From: Schistosoma haematobium | Taxonomy: Eukaryota > Platyhelminthes > Trematoda > Strigeidida > Schistosomatidae | Length of the DNA: 64,000 nt | Direction of reading: 5' to 3' | Assembly (NCBI RefSeq): GCF_000699445.3 | Contig: NC_067196.1 | Coordinates: 28,661,116-28,725,115 of the forward strand | Shown here: in pieces, positions 1 to 11,471 of the stretch | How the letters are laid out: each line of letters starts with the position of its first letter | How positions within the stretch are numbered: the stretch's first letter is position 1 | The notes under the pieces: generated by a model | What the model was told of the DNA's origin: nothing | The model's input: the letters and a program-made list of their open reading frames with translations, nothing else | Database searches by the model: none | Translations under genes and position numbers: made by a program

Positions 1-189
1 ATGCTGATTTCAGCTGAACAAACAATAAAAGTCAAAAGTACACTTTGCTTCCATTTTATTTGTTATTAATTACTAGATATACGATATCATAGATGAATGT
101 GTTAATCTATAACAATTAAAACATTTCATTATATAGAAGAAAATATGTTATAACAATGTAATGCATTTAAGTGTTATCTACAAGTATCA

Positions 190-317
190 GTATAGGATTG
201 TGAAGATTATTGAGTTTTAATTAAAATCATGAACCGTGACCAGTGGAGTTCAACCATATCGAGTGAGGCAGTTACCCATCAAAGACAATGGAAGATGGTC
301 GTGCAATGGCTTGGTTA
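190..317 (+). mobile_element. Family 1 element, rearranged fragment
   Basis: It holds an inverted scrap of the 3' tail (GGATTGTGAAGATTATTGAG on plus) followed by plus-strand 5' body (GTGACCAGTGGAGTTCAACC onward). It is flanked by an exact 16-bp duplication TTATCTACAAGTATCA at 174-189 and 318-333. The tRNA-like and hammerhead parts are absent. Confidence 0.7.
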
Positions 318-844
318 TTATCTACAAGTATCAAGTTAAACCGCAAGTGAATATCAATTTTTATATAACCATCCTTTACTAAACAAATCAATAATAAACA
401 TTACTAATCATCCTCTGTTGGATATGAATTTCATCCTGTTTTATTTTATTTTTCAAGTTTCTAATATAATGTAATCACTGCTGTTTACTTCATTTTGGAG
501 GTATTAGTCTAAAGAAATGTATAAGATCTAATATTGGAAATAAAAGCAATATCACGATTCTCCAGTGCGATGGGTTATTCTATAACACTAAAGTGAACTA
601 TGTTACTAACATACAAACTTTGAAAATATCAAGTAGTAGAATTAATTACATTTATTTGAACCTTAATATATTGCTTATGATAAAATATGGTAAAATATTG
701 AAGTGAGTCTTGAAAGGAATCAGAGAATGTACTATAGAAATGGTTAAATGTAAAATGAAATATGAAACTCTTTAACTGCAAGTTGTTCGTCAATTTGCAA
801 TATGTTAGATGGTTGGATTAAATCGAGGAAAATTCTTAAACCTA

Positions 845-1015
845 AGTTTCCTTCTAGCTGGTACTTGTGAGCAAGCCATCTATGGAATCGTGAAGGAAGT
901 GATGCTTCCTGTATGATTCGAACCCAAGTTACTCGCCTTCCAAGTCTGAAACGTCACTAATAAGTTGTCTGACCAAAATCAGGAAATAAATAAACATCAT
1001 ACTGACGGCTACCAA
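845..1015 (-). mobile_element. Degenerate tRNA-like element
   Basis: On minus it has GGGTTCGAAT (a B-box-like motif) preceded by GACTTGGAAGGCGAG, similar to the tRNA-like middle of family 2 at 60900-60950. The ends are not clear. Confidence 0.4.
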
Positions 1016-1684
1016 GTTATCATTCAGTCGAAATAACTTAGGCCTACAGAAGATCAGTCGCGTCTCGAATAGTTAAATGCTATATAGAGATTTTTATCAC
1101 AGTATAAGCTTTTCTATGTCAGTTTGAAGTAAAACCATACATGAACCTTCCTTGGCATATGAAATCATATCTAGCTGAAAGTACGATCCAACTATTGACC
1201 GACTGTCTTAATGTAAAAAAGTTGAGCTTTATCAGTCATGATTTTCACCTCGAAGTTAGTAATCGATGAGAATGTTACGTTACACTAGATGTTCATTGGA
1301 GTTTACAGCATACAAAATACAAAATATTTACAAGTTATATTGAGAGATTCGTTCATTAAATTGTTATTGCTTTGTTCCTTCATTTCTTCAAACTATCATT
1401 ATAATTTTTCTTGTTGGTACTATAGTGATACTACAACTACGCTTTCAATTATTACTACAAATGTAAATTTTCAATTATGTAAACAAAATCTATCGAAAAA
1501 ACAACAGAAAACTTCCAATCGAATATGATTATGCTAATTTCCTATTCTTATTACTGAAAAGAAAACCGATTACGTGATTGTATAATTTCATACACGTTAA
1601 TCATAATGTACAAAAGATGAATGAATGATGATTGTCACTTACATTGTCAACTATCTAACCTATAAAATTTGATTGATTTGGTCA

Positions 1685-1700
1685 TGTGTGTGTGTGTGTG
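1685..1700 (+). repeat. (TG)8 microsatellite
   Basis: Eight TG units. Confidence 0.8.
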
Positions 1701-2180
1701 CATTTTACATTGGAATAAATCTCCGTGTAATCAATTAGTTAGTATATTCATTCATACAGTAAACACTAAAAAATATTTAAAGAAAGTGTTGATGACATTT
1801 GAAGAACTAAGAGGTATAAGGTCAAATCAAATTTGTGATTAATGTAAATATTTGTACTCAGTGCGTTTAATTTAACAATCTATTATGTAATATTAATGAT
1901 GAGAATTAATGTATATGATGACCTTAATTAATCAATTAAACTTTTAGTAATCATATATTCATCATTATTTCATTTACAGATCATAGTGATTAAAAAATAT
2001 ATTTAAAACAAGAATCTTATAAACAACTTAAGATGATATGTATTTATAATAAATTGATCACTGAGTAGTGACCAATGTTATATTTGTCTAGTCCCGTAGT
2101 GTTTATTCAACTCTATCGGTTAAGTTTTTGGTTGAGATCATGAATCAGTTGATGTTAGACCACCGTTGGAAACCTGGAAG

Positions 2181-2224
2181 CACTGGACGGCCGTTTCGTC
2201 CTAGTATGGGACTCCTCAGCAGTG
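2181..2224 (-). ncRNA. Hammerhead ribozyme motif, all core positions intact
   Basis: Stem I is CACTG/CAGTG (5 bp, perfect). The core is CTGAGGA, stem II GTCC/GGAC closes a 7-nt loop, then come GAAA, a minimal stem III (ACGGCCGT) and a GTC cleavage triplet. A stem III this short is known from schistosome Sm-alpha ribozymes, which may act as dimers. This is the best-preserved hammerhead of the window. Confidence 0.75.
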
Positions 2225-2249
2225 CGCATCCACGATCCCGCACCCCGCG

Positions 2250-2260
2250 GGATTCGAACC
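2250..2260 (-). promoter_or_regulatory. RNA polymerase III B box
   Basis: GGTTCGAATCC is an exact match to the tRNA-type B-box consensus GGTTCGANTCC, lying just before the hammerhead of this element. Confidence 0.65.
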
Positions 2261-2445
2261 CAGGACCTACTGGCTTCGCGCCTGAGCACTTAACCATTAC
2301 ACCACTGAGCCGGCATCCAATGGTGTTAGTGTCTAACATCAACCAATCCACGAAATTGCACGACCAACTTCCATTGTACTGAGGTAGATACCTGTCTCTA
2401 CCCGACACGGATTAGTTGTGAAGATATGTGAATTCATAAAAGAGT

Positions 2446-2560
2446 ATCGGTTCTCTCAAGACTACAAGTATGCCTTTGCTAATGAGTAACAAATACTATG
2501 AAACTTCAGTTCAGGATATTCTAATGACTACTTTCACCCACCTAACTTAAAATTGGAATT
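2446..2560 (+). repeat. Dispersed repeat of unknown type, copy 1
   Basis: It aligns over about 105 bp with 37218-37325, sharing CTCAAGA, AAGTA-GCCTT, GCTAA, CTTCAGT/CTGAAGT and CCACCTAAC blocks. No ends or coding capacity are visible. Confidence 0.5.
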
Positions 2561-3152
2561 CATAAATATTTTGTCTAAAGATATTTAATTATAAGGAATA
2601 GCTTATTCAAAAATTTATTTTTCAGTCTATAAAAAGCGTTTCTAAAATGAGATATCTTGAATTGAAACTACTGAGTGATATTCGATTCATGGTAATTTTC
2701 GTTTGTTTCAGTAATATGTCCTATCACGTATATATGTATCTTAATTAGATTTACATACAATGCATTATTCTGAAAATATTTTGATCTTTATATCATTATA
2801 ACAACTAGTCACCAATTTCTGTCACATGATACCACAATCAATGCAGATTATGGAGCCTAATCTTCAGACAATTGTTTCATTCATCATTTGGTGTCATCAA
2901 ATAAAACAATAAACCTATTTTTCGCTTATTAGAATGCACTGAAAATATGTATATTCTCTTACTATTAATAACAGTAACTGAAGTTGAATTATAATCTGTA
3001 AGCTTCAATCAAAAATAGTTAACAGAACGATTTTTTAAATTAATTCTTTGTGATTATTTCTTGTCATAAACTAATATCGATTACGGAACGATTGATAACA
3101 GTGGGTTGATGATTAACTATTTCAATCTAATCTGAACTCCTTCATTACTTAT

Positions 3153-3402
3153 CAAGTTCAGCCGTGTCAAGTGTATACCAACCACTCCTAGTGGCTTTGT
3201 ACAATAGTTGCACTATTTTGTGGATTGGCTAAAGTTAGAATCGCGACCCTTTGAATTACATCTCACTTGTCTGAATTTCAAATGCTCGCCGTGACGTCTA
3301 ACAGTTCTAGGTTAGGTCCCATGTAGGAGTGTGGATACCCACTGTGGAAGAGTTACAAACTAGAATGAAACATCTGTCTACTGCTTCTTGGTTTCCTCTG
3401 TT
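3153..3402 (+). mobile_element. Degenerate family 1 element
   Basis: Order and spacing match family 1: AGTTCAGCCGTGTCAAGTG, TTTGTGGATTGGCTAAAGTTAGA, TCTAGGTTAGGTCCC and a decayed hammerhead with GAAAC near 3366. Many substitutions indicate an old copy. Confidence 0.55.
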
Positions 3403-4476
3403 TTACATGTCAACGTTGTTGCAAGAAAGAAGTCAACATCAAAAAGTTTCGCTAGTAATAAAATTGCTTGTCATTAATAATACAGTATTTTATGAGATGT
3501 GACTTAAACTTAATTAGCATACTGATTTCTGTAAATAATAATAAGTGCTAACTATAGAAGAAAGATTTATTACTTATTTACCCTCTGTAACTTAACTCTG
3601 ATTATGATAAAGTAATTTAGGCCGTGATTAGTGTATTAAGTGTAAACGATTTTCTACCTCTCGATCGATCAAGTTTTTGGTGACACCCAAAGACTGAAGT
3701 ACGACAGAGTTCTTCCATGAAGTTCTACTCCCTGAAGTAGTTAGTGATATTTTCATGTACATTTGATTGTCATCTGACAACTTGTCTTCTTTTATGTACT
3801 TTGTTTCTATAACTAATATTTATTGGTCAAACATGCCATCATCTTAACATATACACTTTGGTCTATGGACTTTATCATTGAGTCATTGTAACCTCTATTA
3901 TATATCAGATACATATAAATTATGGCAATTTTCCGGTCATTTTTATTTCTTTTTGGATTCGACAACCTACTACCTGTTCGTTGTAGACATTTTTTATTTA
4001 GAAAAATATACCAGTAAAATATATTCACATCCTAAAATTACTTTTTTTTAAAATAAGGATTCCTGGCGTCTTTGATTTCATTCTTAGTGCTCATCAATTA
4101 CCCTATTACTCTCATGAAGAACTTACAAAGTCAAAAATAGCTTGATTTCTCTCAAGCGTACTTTCTTTAACAAAGCTGTATCTTTCATCTATGCATATAA
4201 TAATTTCCTAACAAATCACAACTGATTACATCATACTATGAAAACTAATTATTGAAAGCTTAAAAACTGGTCACAGCAAGTTTTATCATTAATTCAGCAC
4301 AGATATATTAGCTTAAGGCTACTCAACTCTTTGACATGTTGTAATTTCATTTTTCACATAAAATAAAAAATTTTTTGACAAGAAATGTATGGATTAACTA
4401 AACTAGAAAATGGATCTAATGATATGTTGTTATAATATGTGTTAAATGTCCTGATGAATAATAAATCTAATATAAT

Positions 4477-4526
4477 TTCAATAGTTGAGATCATGAGTCA
4501 GTTGAAGCTAGACCACTATGAAAAAT
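4477..4526 (-). mobile_element. Family 1 element, only the 3' end inserted
   Basis: About 50 bp matching the tail (TAGCTTCAACTGACTCATGA on minus), flanked by TAATATAAT at 4468-4476 and 4527-4535. The duplication is AT-rich, so it is suggestive only; it fits a severely 5'-truncated insertion. Confidence 0.5.
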
Positions 4527-7500
4527 TAATATAATAATATTTAATATAACCTTATCTTGGTTCATTTTTAATTCTTTTCCTGGAAATTTTTCCCTATGGC
4601 AATCAGAGTCAAAATAAAATTTGACTTTTAGTTCATATAAATAGGCGGATAAATTTTTCAAATATTCTAGTTAACTAACTCACAACTGAAAAAATGAAAA
4701 GTAATATCTTATTAAGGTTTTGTTTTTGTCAAATTTATTAACTAAACCAAGTGATTAGTTAATGTTAAGCAATATCATGTTGTTCAGTTTTCATTGCTGA
4801 CTGAATTCTTTTATCTGCTAAGTTTCAGTCCAGTGATTAAATCATATGATCTAATACTGAGATACACCGTGTTTCAAGTTAGATTGTTGAAAATAGCTAG
4901 TAGTAATTCCTTATATCTTTAACGGTGAAAATAAGTGATACATGTTAGAATTTATCAGTAAATGTCAATTACTTCAAGAATGTTGGTAAATTTCAACGAA
5001 TAGGAATCTTAGATCCCTTGCTTCTTGATGATCTCCTCCGACTAACTAACACAATTTAAACAAGATTTCAAAGATGAAAATGTAGTCCTAATGAGGTATA
5101 TTTTTACAATTAAAAACTTTCCTAACTATGGGAAAGCTTGATTTCAAGTAGGATGCAATATACAATCTCTGATAAACACGGAGATATTATCATTAATCGA
5201 ATGAGTAACATTCCCGTTGTTGACATTTAGTTCTTTGATGTGGATTACAGTAAACTTCTCACTGACAATATTTTTGGGACCGTAGAACGTTGAGTTTCAG
5301 AGCGCAGCCTAGTTGGTTAACAACGGCTTGTTTGTAACAAGAATTCAATCTACTGAGTCCTATCCCAAAGGTAATATTACCAAAATAGAAACATATGACT
5401 ACCTTAAGGAAATCATGTGCATGACGAGAAAAGATATTTGTGAAACACACCACCTAATCATTACTTCATCACCCTGTTAGTTAGTATCAAATTCCTTAGA
5501 ATGACATTTTCTACTTCAGTCTCAATATTGCCCCATTTGATTATAATGACCTACACAATAACTACTGGTTCTGAAACAGTAGTGTGGCATTTATTACGGC
5601 AATAAGCTAATGTTATTTTGCAACCGTCTACCCCCTCCCCTTACGCACGTTGAAAAAACGAAACTACTAGTGTTCACTTAATCTTTATTTTTAATTATAT
5701 GATCAGACTAAAAAATTTAACCGGACACTTATACACGTAGAAATCTTATTTAGCGAATATACATTGTGTTAAATACTTTGTTTCTTCCAGAAATAGTACT
5801 CAGAATTTTGTTATTATTCGGTCAATAGACAAGTTAGATTATAACACATTTCCCAATTAGTATATTCACCTCAGTTAAATGATGTATACGAGTTGTGATA
5901 ATAAGACGTACCTTTAAACTAACTTATTCTTAATAGCAGAAAAACTTGACAGTGTGTTTAAAAATTCCCTGTCTCCAAGTACGAAAATGAAAAAACCTGA
6001 AATAGCTGGCAGTGTGATCGACTGTCCAAAATATCATCCATTTATCGATGAGCTATCCACCCAAAAAGTTTAAATATCGTGAAGGTTTGATAATCTTAGT
6101 CATGATTACCAAGAGCTGAGAAGTACAATCGCTTGAGAATAATAATAAGCATAATACTTGTTAAACAAACATGTAGCTAGATTTACCTAGTAGCCTAGTG
6201 AATAATATTCCTACATTAGAAACGATAATTACTGTATCTAGCTGATTGCTAGCCACTATCCAAAATCTTATCGCATGTGAACATTGATTTGAAGCAATAG
6301 AAATGTCTGTTCATTAAAGCTGACAATTTGTAAACAATATTCTCCGTCGACATACCATTATTAGTTTCCTTAATTCATGTTCCAGATGGATTAGTATTCC
6401 AGGATATTTCTTGTCATAAAATAAAATCGATCGAATACCTTTGCATCCATTTTACAGTTTTCAGAAGTAATTATTTTCATCATACAAATACAGACCATGA
6501 CTTATCAAATTGATCACATCAAAATTAAGAAATGTCGAATCACAAAATTGAATAAAGATTACTTATCACATAAAAAAATAGCCATCCGCATTTCCACCAA
6601 ATCCCAAGGTGAATTCAAATCAGTGATTAAGTTTGAATTTGATATCCTAAGGTTCTAGTAAGAACCTCTGAGTTTAATCCTAACTACAACTCCCTACAAT
6701 GGACAGTAGATACCTTATATTATAATACGAATTCAGTTAAAGAATGTTAACAGTAATCTAGTAATGACGTAATCGTCATGAAGCTAAAAGGTTCTAGATT
6801 TTATCATTTTTTTGTGCCAAATCAAATTCTAGTTTATTAAATTGTTGTACAATAATACTAGCTCCTGACAACGTAGAAAATTATAATTAGGACATTCAAC
6901 TTTTCCAACAAGCAGTTTACCATTTATCCAGTATAATTACTTTGTTTGAACTAATGAAATACACTTTTTACATTATATATTAGTGGAAATCTCCGAATTA
7001 CATGGCTCTGTTAGTCCTAGATATATAAATTCTTTATGAGTGAATATTTGGGAGCAACTTAGGACTTTCAATGGACAACTTAAATTTGGATAGTTGAACA
7101 TATGCTTTATAGAGGAGTTATATTCAAATCTTTATACATTACAAAATCTTCATTGTAATAATTTAAGTTGACACTCAAATCGACAGCATTTTAACCACCC
7201 ATAATTCACAACACAACTGTTAGAGTTGCTGATGGTTGATCCAGCTATTTCACTTATTATTTCTCACATAAAAATTCACAACCTATTATTTCTCAACCCA
7301 ATATCTCTGCGCAGTGCTGCAATAGTTTAATTCGAAAATACACTGTCCGTCAGTTTTTGACGAAATATGGAACGAAATCTAGTCAACTGAAATATCTACG
7401 TCTGATAGTTATATTATCATCATCAGCAGCAGCATCACGCTGAGGCAACATTAATGAGATTAGATGTATTTAAGCGAACATATTTTAAAGCAGAAAATAG

Positions 7501-8287
7501 TCTCATATTTTTTGTACAAACAATGAATAGGGGAAAGGTAATCTATACAGTAATGGAAAAAGAAATATTTATAAAAATGTACAAATATTCAATATTCACA
7601 TAAATGAGGTTAAACTGAAAAGGATGAAAAAGCAAGAAAAACCAATACAAATAAGTAGAAGTATTCTATAAACAAATGCGATTATAAACTGGGTCATATG
7701 ATACATATATGAATTATCATATTCAAGTGAATAATAAACTAGTCTAATTTGTCTGGAGATTCTAGTAAATAAAAGGTGAATAAACAAGTGAACAAAACTG
7801 TTATGTAATAACAACAGTAATAATAATACTCATAAACTTTGAAAATTTTATCTAACTTTATAATCTCTGATATGGGACAATGATTGAATCAACAAAATTT
7901 AAGCATTAAAAATTAAAAGGAATAATCTATTTTTATGTAGATATCTATAAATTTATGTTTTGTGGTATACGTTTATGTTTATACGTTCAATTAATTAAAG
8001 TATCACAGAAAGGGGGAGAGATTCCAAGTATACATTCACTTTGAATGATCTGAGGGGTTGAATGAGCAATCAACGCCAAAAATACACATTGAAACAATGA
8101 AAAGAATCATCTTTATGTATAAACTGCTGTTTGCTCTTATACAATGAAATAGAAATTACAAAGTGAAAAAAGGAATTCAACTGAAATATTCTGTGAACTC
8201 AAATACAAAAGAAAAATGTAAATCAATGATATTCTGTTTATCTGCAGTTTCACCAATAATGCTGGTTAGTAATAATGAGAATAATAA
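4527..8287. other. Gene-free stretch before the Sec7-PH gene's 3' end
   Basis: AT-rich with no convincing frames, apart from a slightly GC-richer patch at 5258-5460 with a 64-codon minus frame of no known kind. Part of 7700-8287 is presumably the gene's 3' untranslated region. Confidence 0.5.
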
Positions 8288-8586
8288 TTAGGCATTAAAT
8301 AATATAACTTTTTCAGTTACTCTTGAGGAAGGCATGACACATCTATCGCCATTATTAATAGAAGTAGTACCATTAGCGGTAGTATTCGTTGAGTTCCGTT
8401 TACAATTAACAATGATAGTTCGTTCACATTCACTTTTCTTAATTTGTTGATGTTGCTGTAATTCCTCCATTTCAGCAATGGATCCGTACACCCAATCGAT
8501 GAATTGACGACGACAAGCTTCAGATGGCATACTTAAACTAATTACAGGGCCATTAGAATTACACAGTTGAACTCCGTATCGATAAT
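8288..8586 (-). CDS. IQSEC: Exon 6 of the Sec7-PH gene (PH end and stop)
   Basis: The acceptor is ATACAATCAG. The first two bases complete a Tyr codon with exon 5. It encodes YRYGVQLCNSNGPVISLSMP, then CRRQFIDWVYGSIAEMEELQ, which is the last PH strands and C-terminal helix continuing into a short Gln/Glu-rich helix. About 45 polar residues then lead to the stop at 8288-8290. No canonical AATAAA was seen in the several hundred bases after the stop. Confidence 0.9.
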
Positions 8587-11427
8587 CTGATTGTATCAAC
8601 AATAATAATAAAAAATGAGATGGACAAGCATTCGATGAAATTTAATGCAAATTTATATCAAATAATGTGCATATTTTCGAGCATTATACTAATAATTCCG
8701 TTTATCAATGGAAGTTCAAATTAATAGCTAGTGAATTATAGTTGAGATACATAGTTGTTGCTTAGACCAACTGCATCTTTAAATAAGAATAACGGTAGTA
8801 AGAATTTTGACACTTTAAAATGATACATAAACCGGTGAAAATTAATATCACCGGAATTTTATTGGTATCAGAAAATATGAAATTCAACATCCGAATATCA
8901 CGTCATCCATTCTTTTATCTTAAACACAGTTTCGCAACGGGGGGAAATGCATGGGGTTTAGATTGAGAGTTAATTTTCACAAATATGACCTTTCCCTGTT
9001 AATTTATTTCATTTCCTTATAAATAAACATGATTTTCTTCTACCCCCACCTACCACAGAAAGTGGGACGTTTTTTCCGGCATTTTTTACCCCAATTATTA
9101 TAAATATATTTCCAATATTATCATTGTAACAAATATTTTTATAAACACTCTATTGTAAGATCTTAGCAGGGAGTCTTTTAAGGCAGAGCAACATTGTTTG
9201 CAGTATTTTGCAACTTAATTTGCGTGCATAACCAATAATTAGGTCGAGAGGGGGGACTGAGGCTTGTGACAAGCAGGGAATATGACGAAATCGAAACAAA
9301 TATATTTAAGGAAACATGCTATCAAACCAAATGTGCCTTTACAAACTCGCACGCAATTCGCTTTACCAGGCCTATAATAAGTTTGTCAGGGTGAATTATT
9401 AACAGATAACAATTCGCCGTAAACTCTTACGTATATAGCTAAATAGTATCGTTTGGTACGAATCACCTTAGTTCAAGCACCAAAGCATCTATGATCATAA
9501 TTTCTTTAATCTATACAAGATATTGTTCGCTCGATCAAGATAACCATAGGTATTACCGGAGACGCGTTACATAACTTTTCATACATCTAAAAGCACTCTG
9601 AAAAATGAATGTGTGATCCTTTGTGACCATCATTTAATATGCAATCATTATTCGATTGTTCTTCTGTAGTCATGATGTGTTCTATAAAACTTCTGTAAAA
9701 TATTAAGCTCACAAATCCTATTACTTTGATATATTATGCAGCACAGTATATATTCTAGAGTCATTCTAAACTAGTATCATCACATTATGTTGGAATTATC
9801 GGAACAATTAGGTAAATAATAAAGCATACTTACAATTCGATTCAAAGACCAACACTCGAAGATCAAGGAATGGATAAACATTTCGAACTTGAAAAGTTGT
9901 ATCACCAGGAAATGGTTCAGTTGAACAGAACACCTTTTGTGTTACATCTTGAACCGGGCCGAAAGGACTACAACTACCGTCATCTCTAGATACGGAATTC
10001 CTTGGTGTATAATGACGAGTAGCATTTTGGTCCCCAAAAGCAACTGCTGCGACAGAATTTATAAGGGAACCAGATCGTAAACGGGTTGTATTCAACGATT
10101 TAACAACCACCAATATATCGTTAAATATTAACACGTGGCGCCATCGAGCATTATTTCTACCTGGTAATTTTCGGGGAGCAATTTTTTCAATTTCTTGGGT
10201 CAGAATCCTGCCAATGAAACGACGATGTCGTTGTACAAAGTTGTCTGTTTTCAAAGGACCAACCAAAACTCCATCCAAAGCACGAAGTTTATCTGATGGA
10301 TCTGGTAGTGTCTTAAACTCGGAAGCAGCTATACGATCATAAATACCTTCCAGCAAATCTGCAGGCACATCATGATCAGAATCAATTCCACGATTATTGT
10401 TAATAAAGCCTTGTTTAGTCATCCGTTTGCCCAATTTTCCAACATTAGGATTATGAAGATCTGTGTGTAACAAAAGCACTGAATAAGCTAAGACTTCCAC
10501 TGTTTCGGGACTATGAAAATTTTTTCGGACACGATCTGAATTTTGAATAATATATACTTCATGAAATATTCGCATTAGATAAGCAATTTTTTGAGATTCA
10601 CCCTGAAACAAAAAATATAGAATTGTTAAGAACAGTACAATCACCGAAATTTATAAAAGATCAACTATGTTTACTGAATTTCATCGATATCATGAACCTA
10701 TCTAAGTTAGACCACTATTGGAAGACTGGAAACACTAGACGAATGTTTCGTCCCAGCGTCGGACTCCTCATTGACATCGATTAAAGATACCGCATCCAGA
10801 AGTCGGACACAAGAACTTCGGACTGAAGACCAACTTCCATCAAACCAACCGATTTAGTGAAATCAAACAATCTCCACAACCACACACAATCCGTTTAATA
10901 AATTGGATGATTAGTATAAAAACGATAACTGATAAACTTCAGAATAATGTTAAATTAAAACTAATCACTGATTACTCAATATTTATTTAAATTCATGAAG
11001 ACTTACTGAAGGATGAAAATGTCCGATAACTGAACGCAAGGCAACATCCACCTCCATATTCTTCATATTGATCAGCAATAAGAATTCCCTGTGAAAATTA
11101 ATTAATTAAAAATGTTATTAAACCAGGTGGAATTCTAAAATGAAAGTTAAAATTGCAAAAGTTCTACGCACACAATACAAGCGAAAGCATTCATACTGAC
11201 TATTATTGCTAAAACTCACTTTAAAACTTTCGTTGCCAATGTGTTATCAAGTAGACCAAAGTACTCTCCAATAGCTTGGCGATTGAGATTTGGTTCATGG
11301 AATAAGAATTGAGCAATTTTAATGGGATCAGATAATAAAATATAATTTCTAATAAGGTAATTGAGTCCTTCGACTGGGTTCCTGTGTTTAATAAAAAAAT
11401 TATTTTAAGAAATCACATTTGAAACAA

Positions 11428-11471
<44 letters not shown>

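Larger units (their letters stand above)
2131..2418 (-). mobile_element. Family 1 tRNA-like hammerhead element, well preserved
   Basis: Read on minus, it has a body with GTGCAATTTCGTGGATTGG, then a tRNA-like region (A-box-like GGCTCAGTGGTGTAATGG; B box GGTTCGAATCC at 2250-2260), a hammerhead, and the common 3' part ending ...GATTCATGATCTCAAC. It lacks the first ~60 bp of the unit. The tRNA-like head and pol III boxes indicate SINE-type transcription. Confidence 0.8.

Noticed and set aside
2250..2330. A functional tRNA gene
   Set aside because: A and B boxes are present but the acceptor stem and anticodon arm do not fold as a tRNA; it is the tRNA-like head of the element.
2145..2408. Frames of 84-87 codons on both strands over a family 1 copy; similar ones at 19163, 34357, 34577, 47313, 54328, 55649, 57974 and 58031
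   Set aside because: They recur wherever the element occurs, on either strand, and reflect the tRNA-like/hammerhead sequence, not a protein. Recurring strings such as KLDHHGKP are translations of the repeat.
5259..5453. Short minus-strand frame beginning MVCF, similar in start to one at 62501-62692
   Set aside because: Only the first four residues agree; the DNA does not align further, so I treat the likeness as chance.
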